From assembly GCA_914767715.1 (NCBI GenBank), contig OU612072.1, positions 22,566,001 through 22,630,000 of the forward strand: a stretch of 64,000 nucleotides of DNA. The letters are read 5' to 3'. Shown one piece after another: positions 36,116 through 48,700 of the stretch. Source of the DNA: Membranipora membranacea (Eukaryota > Bryozoa > Gymnolaemata > Cheilostomatida > Membraniporidae). The translations under genes were made by a program, and so were the position numbers. The notes beneath the pieces are model-generated. The model ran no database searches. It was given only the letters and a program-made list of their open reading frames with translations, and was not told where the DNA came from. Position 1 is the stretch's first letter; the number at the start of each line of letters is the position of its first letter.

Positions 36116-39100
36116 ATGGTGAGTGGACTGCTTTATATCTTGCCATCCTGATTAGAACCCAACTTCGCAACACTTAGAATAGGAGATAAAAGAAAACCCT
36201 CACTTTTTGTAACACATGATTTGATTGGCTGCATTATGATATGGAGTATTGTTATAAGTATTCTTGGAGAGAAAAAGGTAGTAGGGCACTCAGGATTACT
36301 TTATTATCACATCATTTGTGGTGTCTTTGACATTGAGAATCTACTGCTTTAAAGATGGTATGTGCTAGCAATTGCAATTTGATATAGCCCAATATGGAAC
36401 CAGGCCTATGGAATTATGCCTGATAGTCATGAGAATGAAATGGTCATGAAGAAATGTATGAAATGATGAAGCAGTTTTTTTTATTTTTACTTGCTAACTA
36501 ATAACATCTTAATTAATTTGTAAATAGATTTTCTCCCTGCAAATTTGTATAATAATCTTGTAGTGCAGTATGAATGATTATTTGTATAATTCTGCCCTAC
36601 CCATGTTAGGATACTTGTAGGCATGGTGACACTCAGCAGGTAGCCACACAATGACTGATTTAACTGTGTGCATGATTTTCTATTCGACCAAACTTTACCT
36701 AAGCTAAGCGCTGACTAACTGACTTCAGTGAGTAGCATGATCACAGACAGTAACCCTACTCTCAGTACAGACTAGCTAAATAATAGCTCTCAATATTGAT
36801 TGGCTCCTGTGAGCTTGTAAGCATTTATATTGTCGAGGCGTCTTGCATCAATCATACACTTTGCGCATGACCACCCAATCAATTCAGGGCGGTAATCTTT
36901 GCACCTTAGCACTTGGATCTATCCAAATGTGAGTTCTCAGACAGACATGTGCAAAATGTAAATGTAATAGGTCAATTGGGCCAGTTTGTGACACTGTCGC
37001 TGCGATGCAGAGTGACTCGTATCGTAGAGTCGCTGCAGTGCATAGAAGCTTTTATAGCCTCAGGGAGTATGCAGGCAAATTAACTGTCAGTACATCCTGG
37101 GCTGTGATTGATGCAGGTTTTTCTTGGTACATCATTGCCATTTATTAGGGTAGTTTTTTTTCAGGTCAATCAGTTCAACATTACACACTGTCATTTCAGA
37201 TTGATTTAGTATATGGATATGGTTTTCTTTTTGTTCATGACAGTGTTCTGGTCAATATGAGACTGATTAGTCAAAAAATCACTCACATTTCATCATAACT
37301 TGCCTGCACCATGAAAGTATGAAGTCATGAGAATTATAGGGTAGTTTAGTTCACCTGCATTCCTTTACCAGATCATATCATCAACAAAACAATTCTTATT
37401 TATGTCAGGTCTTCCTCACTTATAGCTTTAGTCATTCCTAAAATACACTATGCTATCTAGGCTTATAATTTGGACTGACCCTATTTCATCCTTGTATGGC
37501 TGACATTAACATCACTGATTATGCTTGCTGTTTCAGAGTAGGTTTATTCTGATACAGAACCGAGCTGGTTAGACACGTCTTGCTAAGTGGTATATGCACT
37601 TCGACGATGAGGAGAAACAAAAACTGATTGAAGAAGTTCACTCTGTTGTCACTGTTAGAGACGCCATACACACAAACTTCGTGGAGGTAACTAACTCAGG
37701 TTCCTATTTAAACCTTCCATATATTATTATTGGGTTTTATTCAAGAAGTGTTTTACAGAACATACCCGGTTTCAGTTTCTCACTTTCCTAAGTTTGTTTG
37801 AGTTACAGGAGCTCTACAATATTTTTTTAATCTTACCTCAGTTGGCCACCAGACAAACATTTCAAGATCTATATGATATATGATTTCAGCTAAATTGGAA
37901 TCAATCAGTCATCACACCTGTTATAAATAAGTGCCTGCACTCCAGTCCCCAGTTGATAATTGCTCCAAATTAACACTGTTCTCACTTTCTCTCAAACTCT
38001 GAAACAATCCTACCAACACAGAAAAGCATGTTCATATTAAAGTAAGAATCAGGTTTGAATCATTCTAGAGTTCTCAGTGTTGTTTAGACCACTCTGTAAG
38101 GTCTATGAACTGTGGCCTATTTGCAACCAATTTCCACTCACTCAAAGTTGAGATGAGAAGGTACTGAAAGGTGCTTTCTTAACGATAAGATATACAATAA
38201 AGTACCTTTTTAGTACCTTCCCATCTCATTTTTGTCTGAAAATCAGGTGAAAATGGGCCACAGCTTTATAGTAGGTTTCTAAATTAGACTGAGAACTCTA
38301 GAATCATATAAAAAATATGTTACATTCACAGTCACTTTAACTAAGCCTAGTCTGATCCATCGTCATACTTATAATTTTATCCATACCAAACTACTAGCTC
38401 ACTCTTTATCATGTTACTCATGTCATGTTTTGCAGTTCAGGAAATTTAAGATAGTATACCGACGATACGCCGGATTATTCTTCTGTGTATGCGTGGATAC
38501 CGCCGACAACAGCTCTAGCTTATCTAAAAGCCATACATAACTTTGTCGAGGCGCTCAACGAATATTTCGACAATGTCTGCGAACTAGATCTAGTCTTCAA
38601 CTTTTATAAGGTAAGTCTTTTATTGGGAGAGGAGTAAAGTATTCGAAGGAGGAAAAGTTTCACACAGCCTTGAAATAGTTTAAATTATGGCTAGCTAACA
38701 TTTAACTCAAATTGGTTTCTTTATGATATTATCTACCGCCAACTCCGTGCCCTGACCAAAGCTAGCAAGAATCGGTGCTAGTTAACATGACGACACTCCC
38801 GTCTAATCGAAGCCAATTTAAACTTTAGCTCATATTCATTTCTCTGGGTATCATGTAACCATTGCCGTTGCCAAATTGTTTGAAGTCAGGAAAACTGAAA
38901 AACATTGTCGCTGTAATTTTAGAGAAGAAAATGAACTGCACCCCCTGATCCAATCCTATTTATATTTACCTCACCATGATAATATGAGATGGACCCAAAG
39001 CTTTGAACATTAGGTGTAATAAAAAATGACAATCAAAGACCTTAACAAAAGAACATCCCTGCCTAACTATAGCATATTCTCCAATAAACCTGAAACTATA

Positions 39101-39956
39101 TGACAAAATAACCCACACTCCCTCCTGAATTTTTTGGTTTTCACTGACACACTTTGAACGACTATGTTTCTTTTGCCCAGTTCAACAGTTTGGTGGCCTA
39201 GTTACTATAATTCGGTTTGTCTTGAGAGTTGTGGGTTATCTTTGGTTGCACAAGACTTGTTATGCTTGCCTCTGGGCCAAATTGTATAAACAGACAAGGT
39301 GTAAGCTCACTTAGCCCGGTACTGGCATGTGAATCTTTAGACTGACCTCTCCCCTTACATGATAAACTGGCAGATAAGTAGATAAAATTTACTGTTTAAT
39401 TGTAGCCTAGATTCAATCATGTAGATCCGCTTAATCTGACTCTATAGTTGTATATTTTTGAGGAAAGACATCCGCTTTCATTGCCGTATTTTTTCGATGT
39501 GTAGTATCAGACCACACAGAACTTATTTAGGCATGTTTATAGCGAAAGCGTAGAGTTTGGTATATTTACCTTTACGCACTATCAAATTGGAGTTGTCCAC
39601 TCAAAAACAGTGGTTCAAGGAGTGGACAACTCCTGAATGATGCTAAATTGCCTTTGAAATTCAACATTTTGTTTCTTAATCGTGCTGATGATACTCGTTT
39701 GACCAACCTTAGACTTCTTAGTGAAATTCTGTAACAATTTTTTCCATTATATCATTACATAAGGAATTACACCCCCTCCCCCCACCAAATTTAAGGAGAA
39801 AGCTACTGTCACTCACTTTTCATGTTACATATAACTTTTTGTCCTTTTACTTTAGGTGTACAGAGTGGTGGATGAGATGTTTTTAGCAGGAGAAATTAGG
39901 GAGACGAGTCAATCCAAAGTACTAAAACAGCTCCTTATGCTCGGATCACTGGAATA
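36116..39956 (+). CDS. AP2S1: AP-2 complex subunit sigma, with two disabling changes
   Basis: AP2S1 is the small subunit of the plasma-membrane clathrin adaptor and helps bind dileucine cargo signals. Exons: 36,116-36,118 (only the ATG, then gtgagt), 37,537-37,686 ([24 protein letters not shown]), 38,436-38,610 ([36 protein letters not shown]) and 39,856-39,956 ([20 protein letters not shown] to the stop). The match to the family is very high across the whole length (about 142 residues). Two breaks: a TAG at 37,570-37,572 where the family has lysine (RAG-K-TR), and one extra base near 38,513-38,516 in exon 3. Splice sites are intact. Both breaks could be consensus errors or recent decay. Confidence 0.95.
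38062..38304. mobile_element. MITE in AP2S1 intron 2
   Basis: Exact 17-base inverted ends (attctagagttctcagt and its complement at 38,288-38,304). Internal nested palindromes gagatgagaaggtact / agtaccttcccatctc and actgtggcc / gggccacag let the whole 243 bases fold. No coding content. Confidence 0.75.
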
Positions 39957-39984
39957 AGTCTACTATACATCATCACTTATCTAC

Positions 39985-40245
39985 AATACGTAACCAGGTT
40001 CGATTCCCGGCGCCGGCTATCATTTCTGATTTGGCACTGGCAAGCCATTCATCCTAGCCAGGTCTGTTCGGATCAGGACCATACATACAGGAGGTCTACT
40101 GTGTGCTTGCATGCAGTATAATGATCCCCCTCTGCCTCTTCGAAAAAAGAGTAGCCGGCAACGGCGGGCAAGGGTATAGGGTACCACGCCAAACAAGCCA
40201 CCCGAGCTTAAGGGGCCCCGTTAAATAGGGCGGTCATATAAGACC
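39985..40245 (+). mobile_element. tRNA-derived SINE, 5'-truncated
   Basis: Begins around a B box (ggttcgattcccggcgccgg) and continues with the same body as the element at 43,722-43,985 on the other strand: tcctagccaggtc, gatccccctctgcctcttcg, gtagccggcaacgg and gcaagggtataggg. The tRNA A-box half is missing. It lies just downstream of the AP2S1 stop codon, so it may be in the 3' untranslated region. Confidence 0.75.
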
Positions 40246-40618
40246 TAGTGCATAGAAAAAAAAACAAAAAAAAAACGCATTTGTAATCTGGCTATATAAC
40301 TGTACCAGCAGGAAAACCTGGAGAATTCATCTTCTACTTATTCATTTGGTCCTTAGTTTTACTAGTTTGGAAATAGTTTTCTGAATTAAAAAATGACTTT
40401 ACTGGTTGAAGTCATGTCTTACTACTCATGTAGCTGAAAGTGGTTTTATGGCATCAAAACTTCTTTCATCTTCATGTGTACTATGACTTGCAATGTTTGG
40501 TTACTGATTCAAGTAGATTTAATGGTGGTTTTTTTTCCTCACTGGTCCCTGTAATACCATTCCATGGTGTAGCTGTTGGAAAAGCTGACAATTATCATAA
40601 AACTCTAATATGACACAT

Positions 40619-40665
40619 CTATTGTTCCAGCCCCCAGCACCCTCGGGTGTATACATCTCCTGTAA
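40619..40665 (+). repeat. Tail of the tRNA-like repeat seen at 5,845-6,638
   Basis: tgttccagcccccagcaccc and the following cgggtgtatac match the tail of that repeat in the minus-strand sense. Only the tail is present. Confidence 0.6.
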
Positions 40666-40845
40666 CAGCCCCTCTGCCTACGGGTGTCAGGAAAATTTAG
40701 TGATGAGGTCGAATAATCTTGAAACATTATCATGTTATGTTATTTTCTCACTTACTAGACTACTCATGGTAACAGAGCCAATATAATTCATTAATTTGCT
40801 GCATTATGGGAGCGTAGTTTTCATACACTGATTGTGTTCTTGTAG

Positions 40846-43200
40846 AATGTCAGGAGGGTACAGAATGAAAAGAGGAAGGTAACTCAAGCTCTCAAGTATA
40901 TAAACTTTGCTATAGATAAGAGTAACATGATATTATTACCAGGCTCTGCTACTGTAGCTCTGGAGGAGATATTCGGACTTATCACTCTTATCACAGGTCT
41001 TATGTCTTATGAGGATGCCAGGTAAGTGAGGAACGGAGGCTTTAGAGGGCGTCAACACCGAATGGCAACCTCAGGGTGCCTCAACATGATAGAGTATCAA
41101 GCGTAGTTTGGTTCCGTGCAGCTAAAGCTTCGACAGTGAATTCAATGAAAAGTCAGATCATCTAGATGTGGAGCGCAGATAATGGAGCTGTTTATTTCAT
41201 AATTTATCAAGCTCTGATCTCAATTTAAAAAAATCCCGGTCAGGGAGGATTGCAGGCGTCTCTATCATTCACTGGTTAATGATGTCACTTCGCACCCTGA
41301 AAATCTGTCAAACCCTCTACCTCGCCACTCCCCTACAATCAGCCTCCCAGCAGTTAACTTTGTTTAGGTCACAATTAGAGCTGTTGTTGGTGGTTGGTAG
41401 TTGCCATAACTAAACCAGCAACCAGGAATAGACTAGACATGATAACTTTGTTACAGGAGGAGTTGTGTGATTACCTCCACCTAGGAGTTGGAGTTAGGAG
41501 TTGTTGTCTCTAACTCCTTGCCTCCACCACTCCAAACATTGATAAATAAAGATATGTTGTGTGTTTGGCAATTTACATATTGGCATGTCTAGTATAAGCT
41601 CTGCTATATTCTCTTGTTGCTATTTTGGTAGCGCCGAGCTGACTTATTACCTACAGCAGACATATAATGCTCTGGCTGAGCTCATAGAGTGGGCTGACGC
41701 CGTCATGCTCATAGATATAGAAACCCAACTAGATGTCAACAATGCAAAGTGAGTCAGGGTTCTGTAGATGAGGAAACTTTTGCTTTTTTTGTAACTTGTA
41801 AGCAATGCAATAACGATTTGAGAATTGATATCGTTGATATACAAAGGTCCCTTAAGATAATTATTAGTCCTTAGTAGTTCCTTACTTTGGCTCTTGTTTT
41901 TGAAAGTCACAAATTAATATAACTGTATTATATCATCAGTTCGAAATGTTTGCTTTGCATTCCTTAGCTACTAGTTATCCCAGGCGCCAATCATTCCAAC
42001 ACATTGGATAAATTATATATCATACTGGTTGAAACTTGTAATTGATCTCTACAATGACTTGACAATGACAGGAGAGTGATACGAGGTATCGAGACATCAG
42101 TAGATGACCTCACAGAGTTTACATGTGAAGTGGTATAATGTAGTTATTGGACCAGATGGTAAAACCTACCTACAAGCACCGCTGGCTCAGAGCGAGGATT
42201 TGTCCCCCATACAACCGATTTTCAGACCTGCTGGAGCTGCTACCGGTACTGGATATATGTAAGTTATTCTTTGTGTGTATACTGATGTCATTTTATTCTG
42301 TTGGCCACGAGGAATAGCAGTCATTATCATTGACATAGTTTGTGTGGTATATTTAGTTTGTTTATGGCTTGTTCGCACTTGCTCTAGCTAAGTTAATTTC
42401 ATCATTATTTGCATAACTATTTATGTATACATTCAACTTATTGATTTGCTACACAAAACCACCAAAAGTTGTGCCCTCTTTGACATTAAGGGGGCAACTC
42501 CAACATGAAGCTACAATGCATGCGTTTTTATCCTTCTGTTCATAGAGGAGCACCTGTCGATTTGAATGATTTCACAAACAGAATAGACCAGTTAACGTTG
42601 TATTCATAGCTAACTCTGCTACAGGACAGAAGGGGAGAGCCCCCAATTTATCTCATCCACCCTCCACCTCTGAGAGAAAAATACAGATCAAGAATAGGCT
42701 CTGATTATGATAACGTCAGCAATAATTGTAAGGATAATCGATAACTTTGCACCAGGACAAGGCTAACTTGAGGAGCCTAGTCACTTAATTTTCTCTACTA
42801 AAATTGTCCATTTATTCTGTTAAACTTTGCCAGAGCTGCTTGTAGTTATATTCCATTATTGACCGGTGATGAATGGTGATGGAATGCCCTACCAGCAAAC
42901 TAGGATAAACCTCATCACTCAGGAACTATCTATTGTCAGTACTGTGAGCTAAGAAACCTCATTGCAGGTCAGGAATTTTCCTAAGCAAATCACTAGAAAT
43001 AAACTTGAGTTGAGTTGTATAAACATCATTAATTTTGTTTAATTTTTCATGAGCAGCCTCTTATGACAGTAACACCAACTCTCCGATTGTAACAACGATG
43101 ATGGCTGCCTCTGATCCTTCGACCCCCAGCAGGAACAAAAATTCTATGAATAGAAGCTTTGCTGGTCTGCCAGTGGGAGTATGGAACAGCATGTGTTGCA
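40846..43200 (+). CDS. RAPGEF1: RAPGEF1/C3G-like N-terminal exons
   Basis: Exons 40,846-41,021 (TQALKYINFAIDKSN, LLPGSATVALEEIF), 41,632-41,748 (YNALAELIEWADAVML) and 42,072-42,258 (RVIRGIETSVDDLTEF) join in consistent phase and resemble the helical N-terminal domain of C3G (ALKYxxxxVDK, LPGSA, LxxLIxWxDxVML, VIKAVLDGVKEL). A frame change is needed inside the third exon near 42,121 to continue into VIGPDGKTYLQAPLAQ. Further exon-like pieces follow at about 42,625-42,712 (PPPLREKYRSRIGSDYDNVS) and from about 43,058 (SYDSNTNSPIVTTMMAASDP), joined in phase. They are tyrosine- and proline-rich, as expected for the linker. No REM or CDC25 exons follow on this strand. Confidence 0.72.
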
Positions 43201-43721
43201 CCTTTCAAAAGCTTCATTCATTATCTTTATTGATTTTTCACAGGGATCATATTTAGAAGTTAGCACTATAATATAGTTGTCTTGAATTGATACATTCGGC
43301 CACATTGCCCACTCTCCCTGCATAAAATAATTACATTGATATGAATAAGTAATAACCTAACAGACCCATTGACATAAATTCTCTGTCAGGATCATCCATT
43401 TCACAGTATAGCATGTTATAGCATTGTCACATACCCTCTGTATATATACAGCCGACTGGTATTGAGTCTCAAATCCAAAGAGAATACCAGTCTGAGACAT
43501 TTAGCTGTTGGTAACATTACACATATCGACTGATTCGAGTATCGATGGCGCCGTCGCTGCTTTAATGGCGAATCAAATGCAAAGATTTCTGTGAAAATTC
43601 TCAAACCCAGACTAAGCCTTGTAACGCCCAAGATCTATAAATCGATCAACTGCTTTGTTTGGTACAAGATTCCACATTAGTGATTTAAGTCTAAGTCGTC
43701 ATTAGTGAGAGGGTTACCCCT

Positions 43722-43985
43722 CTAGAGTACAGGCACCCTATACCCTTGTCCGCTGGGGTTCCGGCTACTCCTTTTATCGAAGAGGCAGATGGGGTCTTTT
43801 TACAGCATGTTGGGTGTGTAAACACACATCGGACCTCCGGTATTTTAAGTCCCATTCCGCAAGGACCTGGCTAGGATGGATGGTGCGCCAGTACCAAATC
43901 AGAAAGGACTGCCGGCGCTTGGAATCGACCCTGGACCACACAGATCGGCACTCTTAACCATCAGACCACTCCTCACTTCTCACTC
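43722..43985 (-). mobile_element. tRNA-derived SINE
   Basis: On the minus strand the head has an A-box-like stretch (tggtctgatggttaagagtg) and a B-box-like stretch (ggtcgattcc), followed by the same body as at 39,985-40,245 and ending near cccttgtccgctgggg on the plus strand. Length about 260 bases. Because the head is complete, this copy is closer to full length than the other one. Confidence 0.75.
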
Positions 43986-43989
43986 CTCA

Positions 43990-44754
43990 CTCCTGATCAT
44001 CTATATCTTTATGCAGTTATTATTTTACAGCTATTTGGAGTTTTCAAACAATTGTGAGGAGGTGAACTACTCATGACTACTGCCAGCAACATGAAATGAA
44101 ATATGCCATGTATGGTCGTCGGTCTGGTTGTTATAATTTTCTGGCCATTCCGGTGCACATCTGCGGCAATTCAAAGACTCAAAATGTTTCAGTAACCTTG
44201 CAAAGTTCATAGTCTGATTACAACATTATCCAGCCTCATGAGCCCGAGTATGGATATACTCGCTTGCTGTATCTTCTTGTATAGTACTCATAAGATAGGT
44301 TACCATTTGCAAAAAACTGTAAAACCTAAATTTGAGGAATTTAAACCTCGCCCCCTTTATTTAGGTTTTACGGTACCTCAAAAGTGGTTATCAATCTTAT
44401 AAGTACTATAAAAGGTTTAAACTCCTTAACTATTTCATTTTTATCATTGACTCATAAGAAGCAATAAGATAGATGGTGTTCATTGAATGAGCTCATCTAC
44501 AATATAGATTTACACCATCATATCACCCCAGCTCATAAGTTGACAGCTATGCAAAGGAACTACCTCACTGCTAAACACAGTGCTCATCCTGCAATTGAAT
44601 TTTAGTGGTATGGTGGGACGGACAGTGCATCCCTCCTTCGTTCTAACCCACCAATAAATAATGATAAATCTGACTTTATGAACTCGCTTACTTTTTTACC
44701 GATGACATCATTTTTATATTACTTAAAAATAATTGATTAAAATTGTAATAAAAT
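43990..44754. other. Gene-free stretch before block copy 2
   Basis: Contains an inverted pair around 44,310-44,400 (aaaactgtaaaacctaaat / atttaggttttacggta) and otherwise nothing I can name. Confidence 0.35.
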
Positions 44755-45735
44755 GCAAATGGAATGCATCTCACAGTAGGCCTGTAGACTGCTCATCAGC
44801 TCAATTGTATTTACTCTTCAGAAGAATTAGGGATTCAAATATCTTTTATTTAACGTAAGTGGAATGTTGCTCTTCAGGCTAGGTATAAAAAATAAATCAA
44901 ATTTCAAACGAGAGAATGCAGTGACCCTAATTCTCATACTGTAGCAATCATATTATTCCAATAAGAGACAACTTTTGAGTGTTTAAGAGACCTTGTAGGG
45001 CCTCGATTGCACGTCCCTGCTCTATTTCCACTTTGCAAGAAAAACTTTCACCCGCCCGCTACGCGCAAAAAAAACTGGCATATTGCTTGGTCCTGGAACC
45101 TCTCTGCCATATCACTCAATAGAACCTATCTGTCTTACTCATCTGTGTCCAGTATCCAACTCACCACTCTTACTGCACATGGAAAACAGAAGTGTGCTCA
45201 AAACCTGCTCTTGTCTCCAGGTGGTATGACCTATACACTAATATATTTATATTGATATAAAAAGCAGAATATAGTCAAGGGGTTATGTATCTTGACAGCC
45301 ACTGATTCCCATATCTGCCCAATTGCGTCAGTAGATGGGGCCCCAAATTTGTGCGAACCAATCTGAGCATTCCTCTCGCACTATCTTAACAACAAACTTT
45401 TAAAAAAAAATATCCGGGTACAAATTCAAGTTTGTTTCAGTTTGGAGAGATATGGGAACTGTTTATTTATTGAGAGCAACAAGTAAGCAAAAATATGCAT
45501 AATAATTCTGTTCCGTGGTGTTCTGAGTATAGACCAAGATCAGTAACAATACTATCTACATATGATAATGAGGCTGTCAGCACCACAGATATGTGAGTCC
45601 GATCGGAGGAGATAAACCCTAACTCTGCTACTGTCTCCTGGTCATGTGATCCTCACCACCTTATATACCAGTAATGGGCAGAAAGGCCAAGCAATGTACA
45701 AAACTGAAAGTAGACAGAGAGGATTATATATCTTG

Positions 45736-48700
45736 TCAGCTGACCACTCCAATTTCTATATCAGGCTCCTCCCCCATTAAATCAGAGTCATCTATTAAAT
45801 CAGAGGGCGGGGCTTGTAATGATTCCGATGTATTATTCTTATTGCGCTATTTTCTCTTTCTATTCTGTCTGTCTTTTATATTCATTTTTTTTGGCAAACT
45901 TTTGATTTTCTCTCTCCAGTGAGAAGATTTCCTTCACCATATCTTTTGTTATATCTGTAAATAAAGAGATAAGCGCCTATGATACACAGAAATACTTGCA
46001 GCACACCATGTCAGAAAATAGGAGAGAGAAAAACCCAACACTGCTTTGAGTCGCTCAAGATTTGACCTGACTGATCGATTGACTGATTCTTTATTCATAC
46101 ACACATACAAAACGATTCCCAAACTCAGGGAATGAATGGTGTAAATGACATATATAACCAAATGATGACCAGAGAAGTAATCGGGGTCATACTAACGTGG
46201 AGGTTATTTGACCTATAGCCACAGGGTGAGAACTGAATAAGCAAAAACAACTTCCTGTTTGATATTGTAAATTGTGGTGCTGTTATGGAACTCTGCTACT
46301 CCAAATTAAAAGCATATTGTCGGCTTTGTTGGGTAGGGAATCCTGAAACATTATTTGTATTCCAGGAGTGCTCAGTTATTATATGAGCTTTTTTTATATC
46401 CAGCCAGGACAAGGCCTTATTCTAGAGATGAAGTATCCCTAAGAAAATTCAGAGCTTTGAGAACAGAGCCTGGCTTTAGCTGGGATCTCTCCAACATAAT
46501 TGATACTTTAAAAATCTACTCTCTATTAACGCATAAAAAGTTTAAAGTTTAAAACAAAAAGTGGTACCCAAAAACAGATATGAAGCTAAGTTACTGAAAT
46601 AATCCCAAGGGGTCGATCGATGACTGCAGCTATTTATGATAAATATAGACAGATACATACTTTTATCAGTTTTGAGCAGCTGTAGAAACACACCACCAGG
46701 AGTACGTCTTGTGTCTCCTCTCTGTAAGTATAAAACAATCATTTACTGTCTGTATCACACTGGTCTGTACTATACGGGCTGTCCACACACCCCACCCACA
46801 TGCTATTATACGGGTATGAGCTTATAACCTATCACTCTACTAATGATATAAATGTAAATACTAGAAGTGAAGGTAATCCAATGCCAAGTGATTTTTTGGT
46901 CCTCCAATGACCCGTTAAACTTTGGATTGGGCAACGCGGTGAGAAATTTTCTCTGTGGTTTCTCAAAAAGCCACTAACTCCAAAAATGAGCAATGTTCAG
47001 TGAAATCAGACACCCCAAATTGATCACAAAAGTGGCTCAGAGACCTTAGTCTATGTACAAACCAAGTCTTCATTCCACCGGCCGCCTCCACATCCATTTT
47101 AGGGTTGAAGAGATCTAAGGCTTTTTGACGGCTGGTGTAGCGTACCACCCGCTCTATAAGTACTATTTTTGGTTCGTTCAGATTTCTGGCTATGTATCGA
47201 GCTATTACCCTCTCATCATCGTCTGTGCACACTTCTGTCGGAAGGTTCAATACAATAAGTTAATAAATATTAATGTGGATTGATACCCCGCATCATGTAT
47301 AAGGGCATAAGTAATCTAATGGGAATTATGTGTGAGTATCCCACAATGCCACATACACCTTATATATCAAGTTAGAGATATGTGGGAAATCCAGAATATT
47401 GCATTCTGGGATACTTCAGAAACATTTCACATTGCCCTTCTGAGAAAATATTGAGCCTTTGGGGTCGGTGCTCAGATAAAGCTAAGATGTATATGGATTT
47501 TAATCTGATTGGTAACAACATGACTCATCATGGTGTGAGGTAGGCACTCTGTCCCTGTTTAGAGGAGAAAACATTAACACAAAGTGATGTTTGCCTACCC
47601 CTCCCCCCTCTTGTTGCCTTGTACTTTATAAGATAGTGAATAAGAATAATACTAATGAACTAACCTCGTCATAATAATCATCGTCTCTCCCTCCTCCTCT
47701 ACCAGGGAGTATATCTGTAATATAGATAATAATACAATGATATATTATATTATATACCACTCAACATTATATAATATATAACGCTGGTCAACAGCGGCAA
47801 ATAATGTACTGGCACTATACTACATACACACACATACAGTATAAAATCATCACGATGCTTGTTTATAATCTGAGCAGGTGGCTGCAGAGTTATATTAGTC
47901 AACAGGAGTTATCCATCATTTGGATTGTCTGATTCGATTAAAAATTTACCCACATGGGAGGCGAGGGTGGTTAGTCGTAATCACCTCTTCAAAATAGCGA
48001 ATTTGTTGGGAGTATAATTCACATAGATACATGTAGTTGTCTGATACATGACCCGTAAATTGTGTTTTGCTTTATCATGCCTGTCATAATAATTTACTCA
48101 TGTTGCCTAACTCTTGTATTCTTGACCTTTGTCACATTTTACGCTTTGCTGGTTTTGGCACTGTGTGTTACATGATACTGCCTACAGCAGACGAGCTGCG
48201 CCATGTGGTAAAAATAATTCGGAATGGCGCAGCTCGGCTACATGCAATTTACATGTGGCGCAGCTCGGCTAGAGGCAATTTATGTGCGGCGCAGCTCGGC
48301 TAGTTTCAAATTTTGAAGCCATGAGAACACAACTCATGAATTTGATAGTCTGTCACTACTCAGTCGGAAAAAGTTAGTCAACTTGGGTTTTGGAGGTATG
48401 ATTGTTAACAACTAAGTCTGCACCATCTTGATAGCTGAGTCTGATAATTGGGTCCTAGGCCTGACTTTGAGGTTAGAGCATCACTCACTGGCCTGATCAC
48501 TGAAAGGTGACCTTTTTAATGTTATCACTATCAGATATTCTCAACATAGAGCCACCTTAGAAAAGATATATGCAGAGGAGAGGAGTCTGTCAGGTGAACT
48601 GTCACCAACCAATCTATCTTACCAAGGAGTCGGACCAGCAGGGACTAGCTAGGAGCACTCCTTGATCTTTCACTACAGACAGTTTCTGGACCAATCTGTA

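Noticed and set aside
37570-37572. Reassigned stop codon (TAG read as an amino acid)
   Set aside because: AP2S1, PHAX and LRR frames use ordinary stop codons, and only isolated stops interrupt conserved reading. Mutation or sequence error is simpler.
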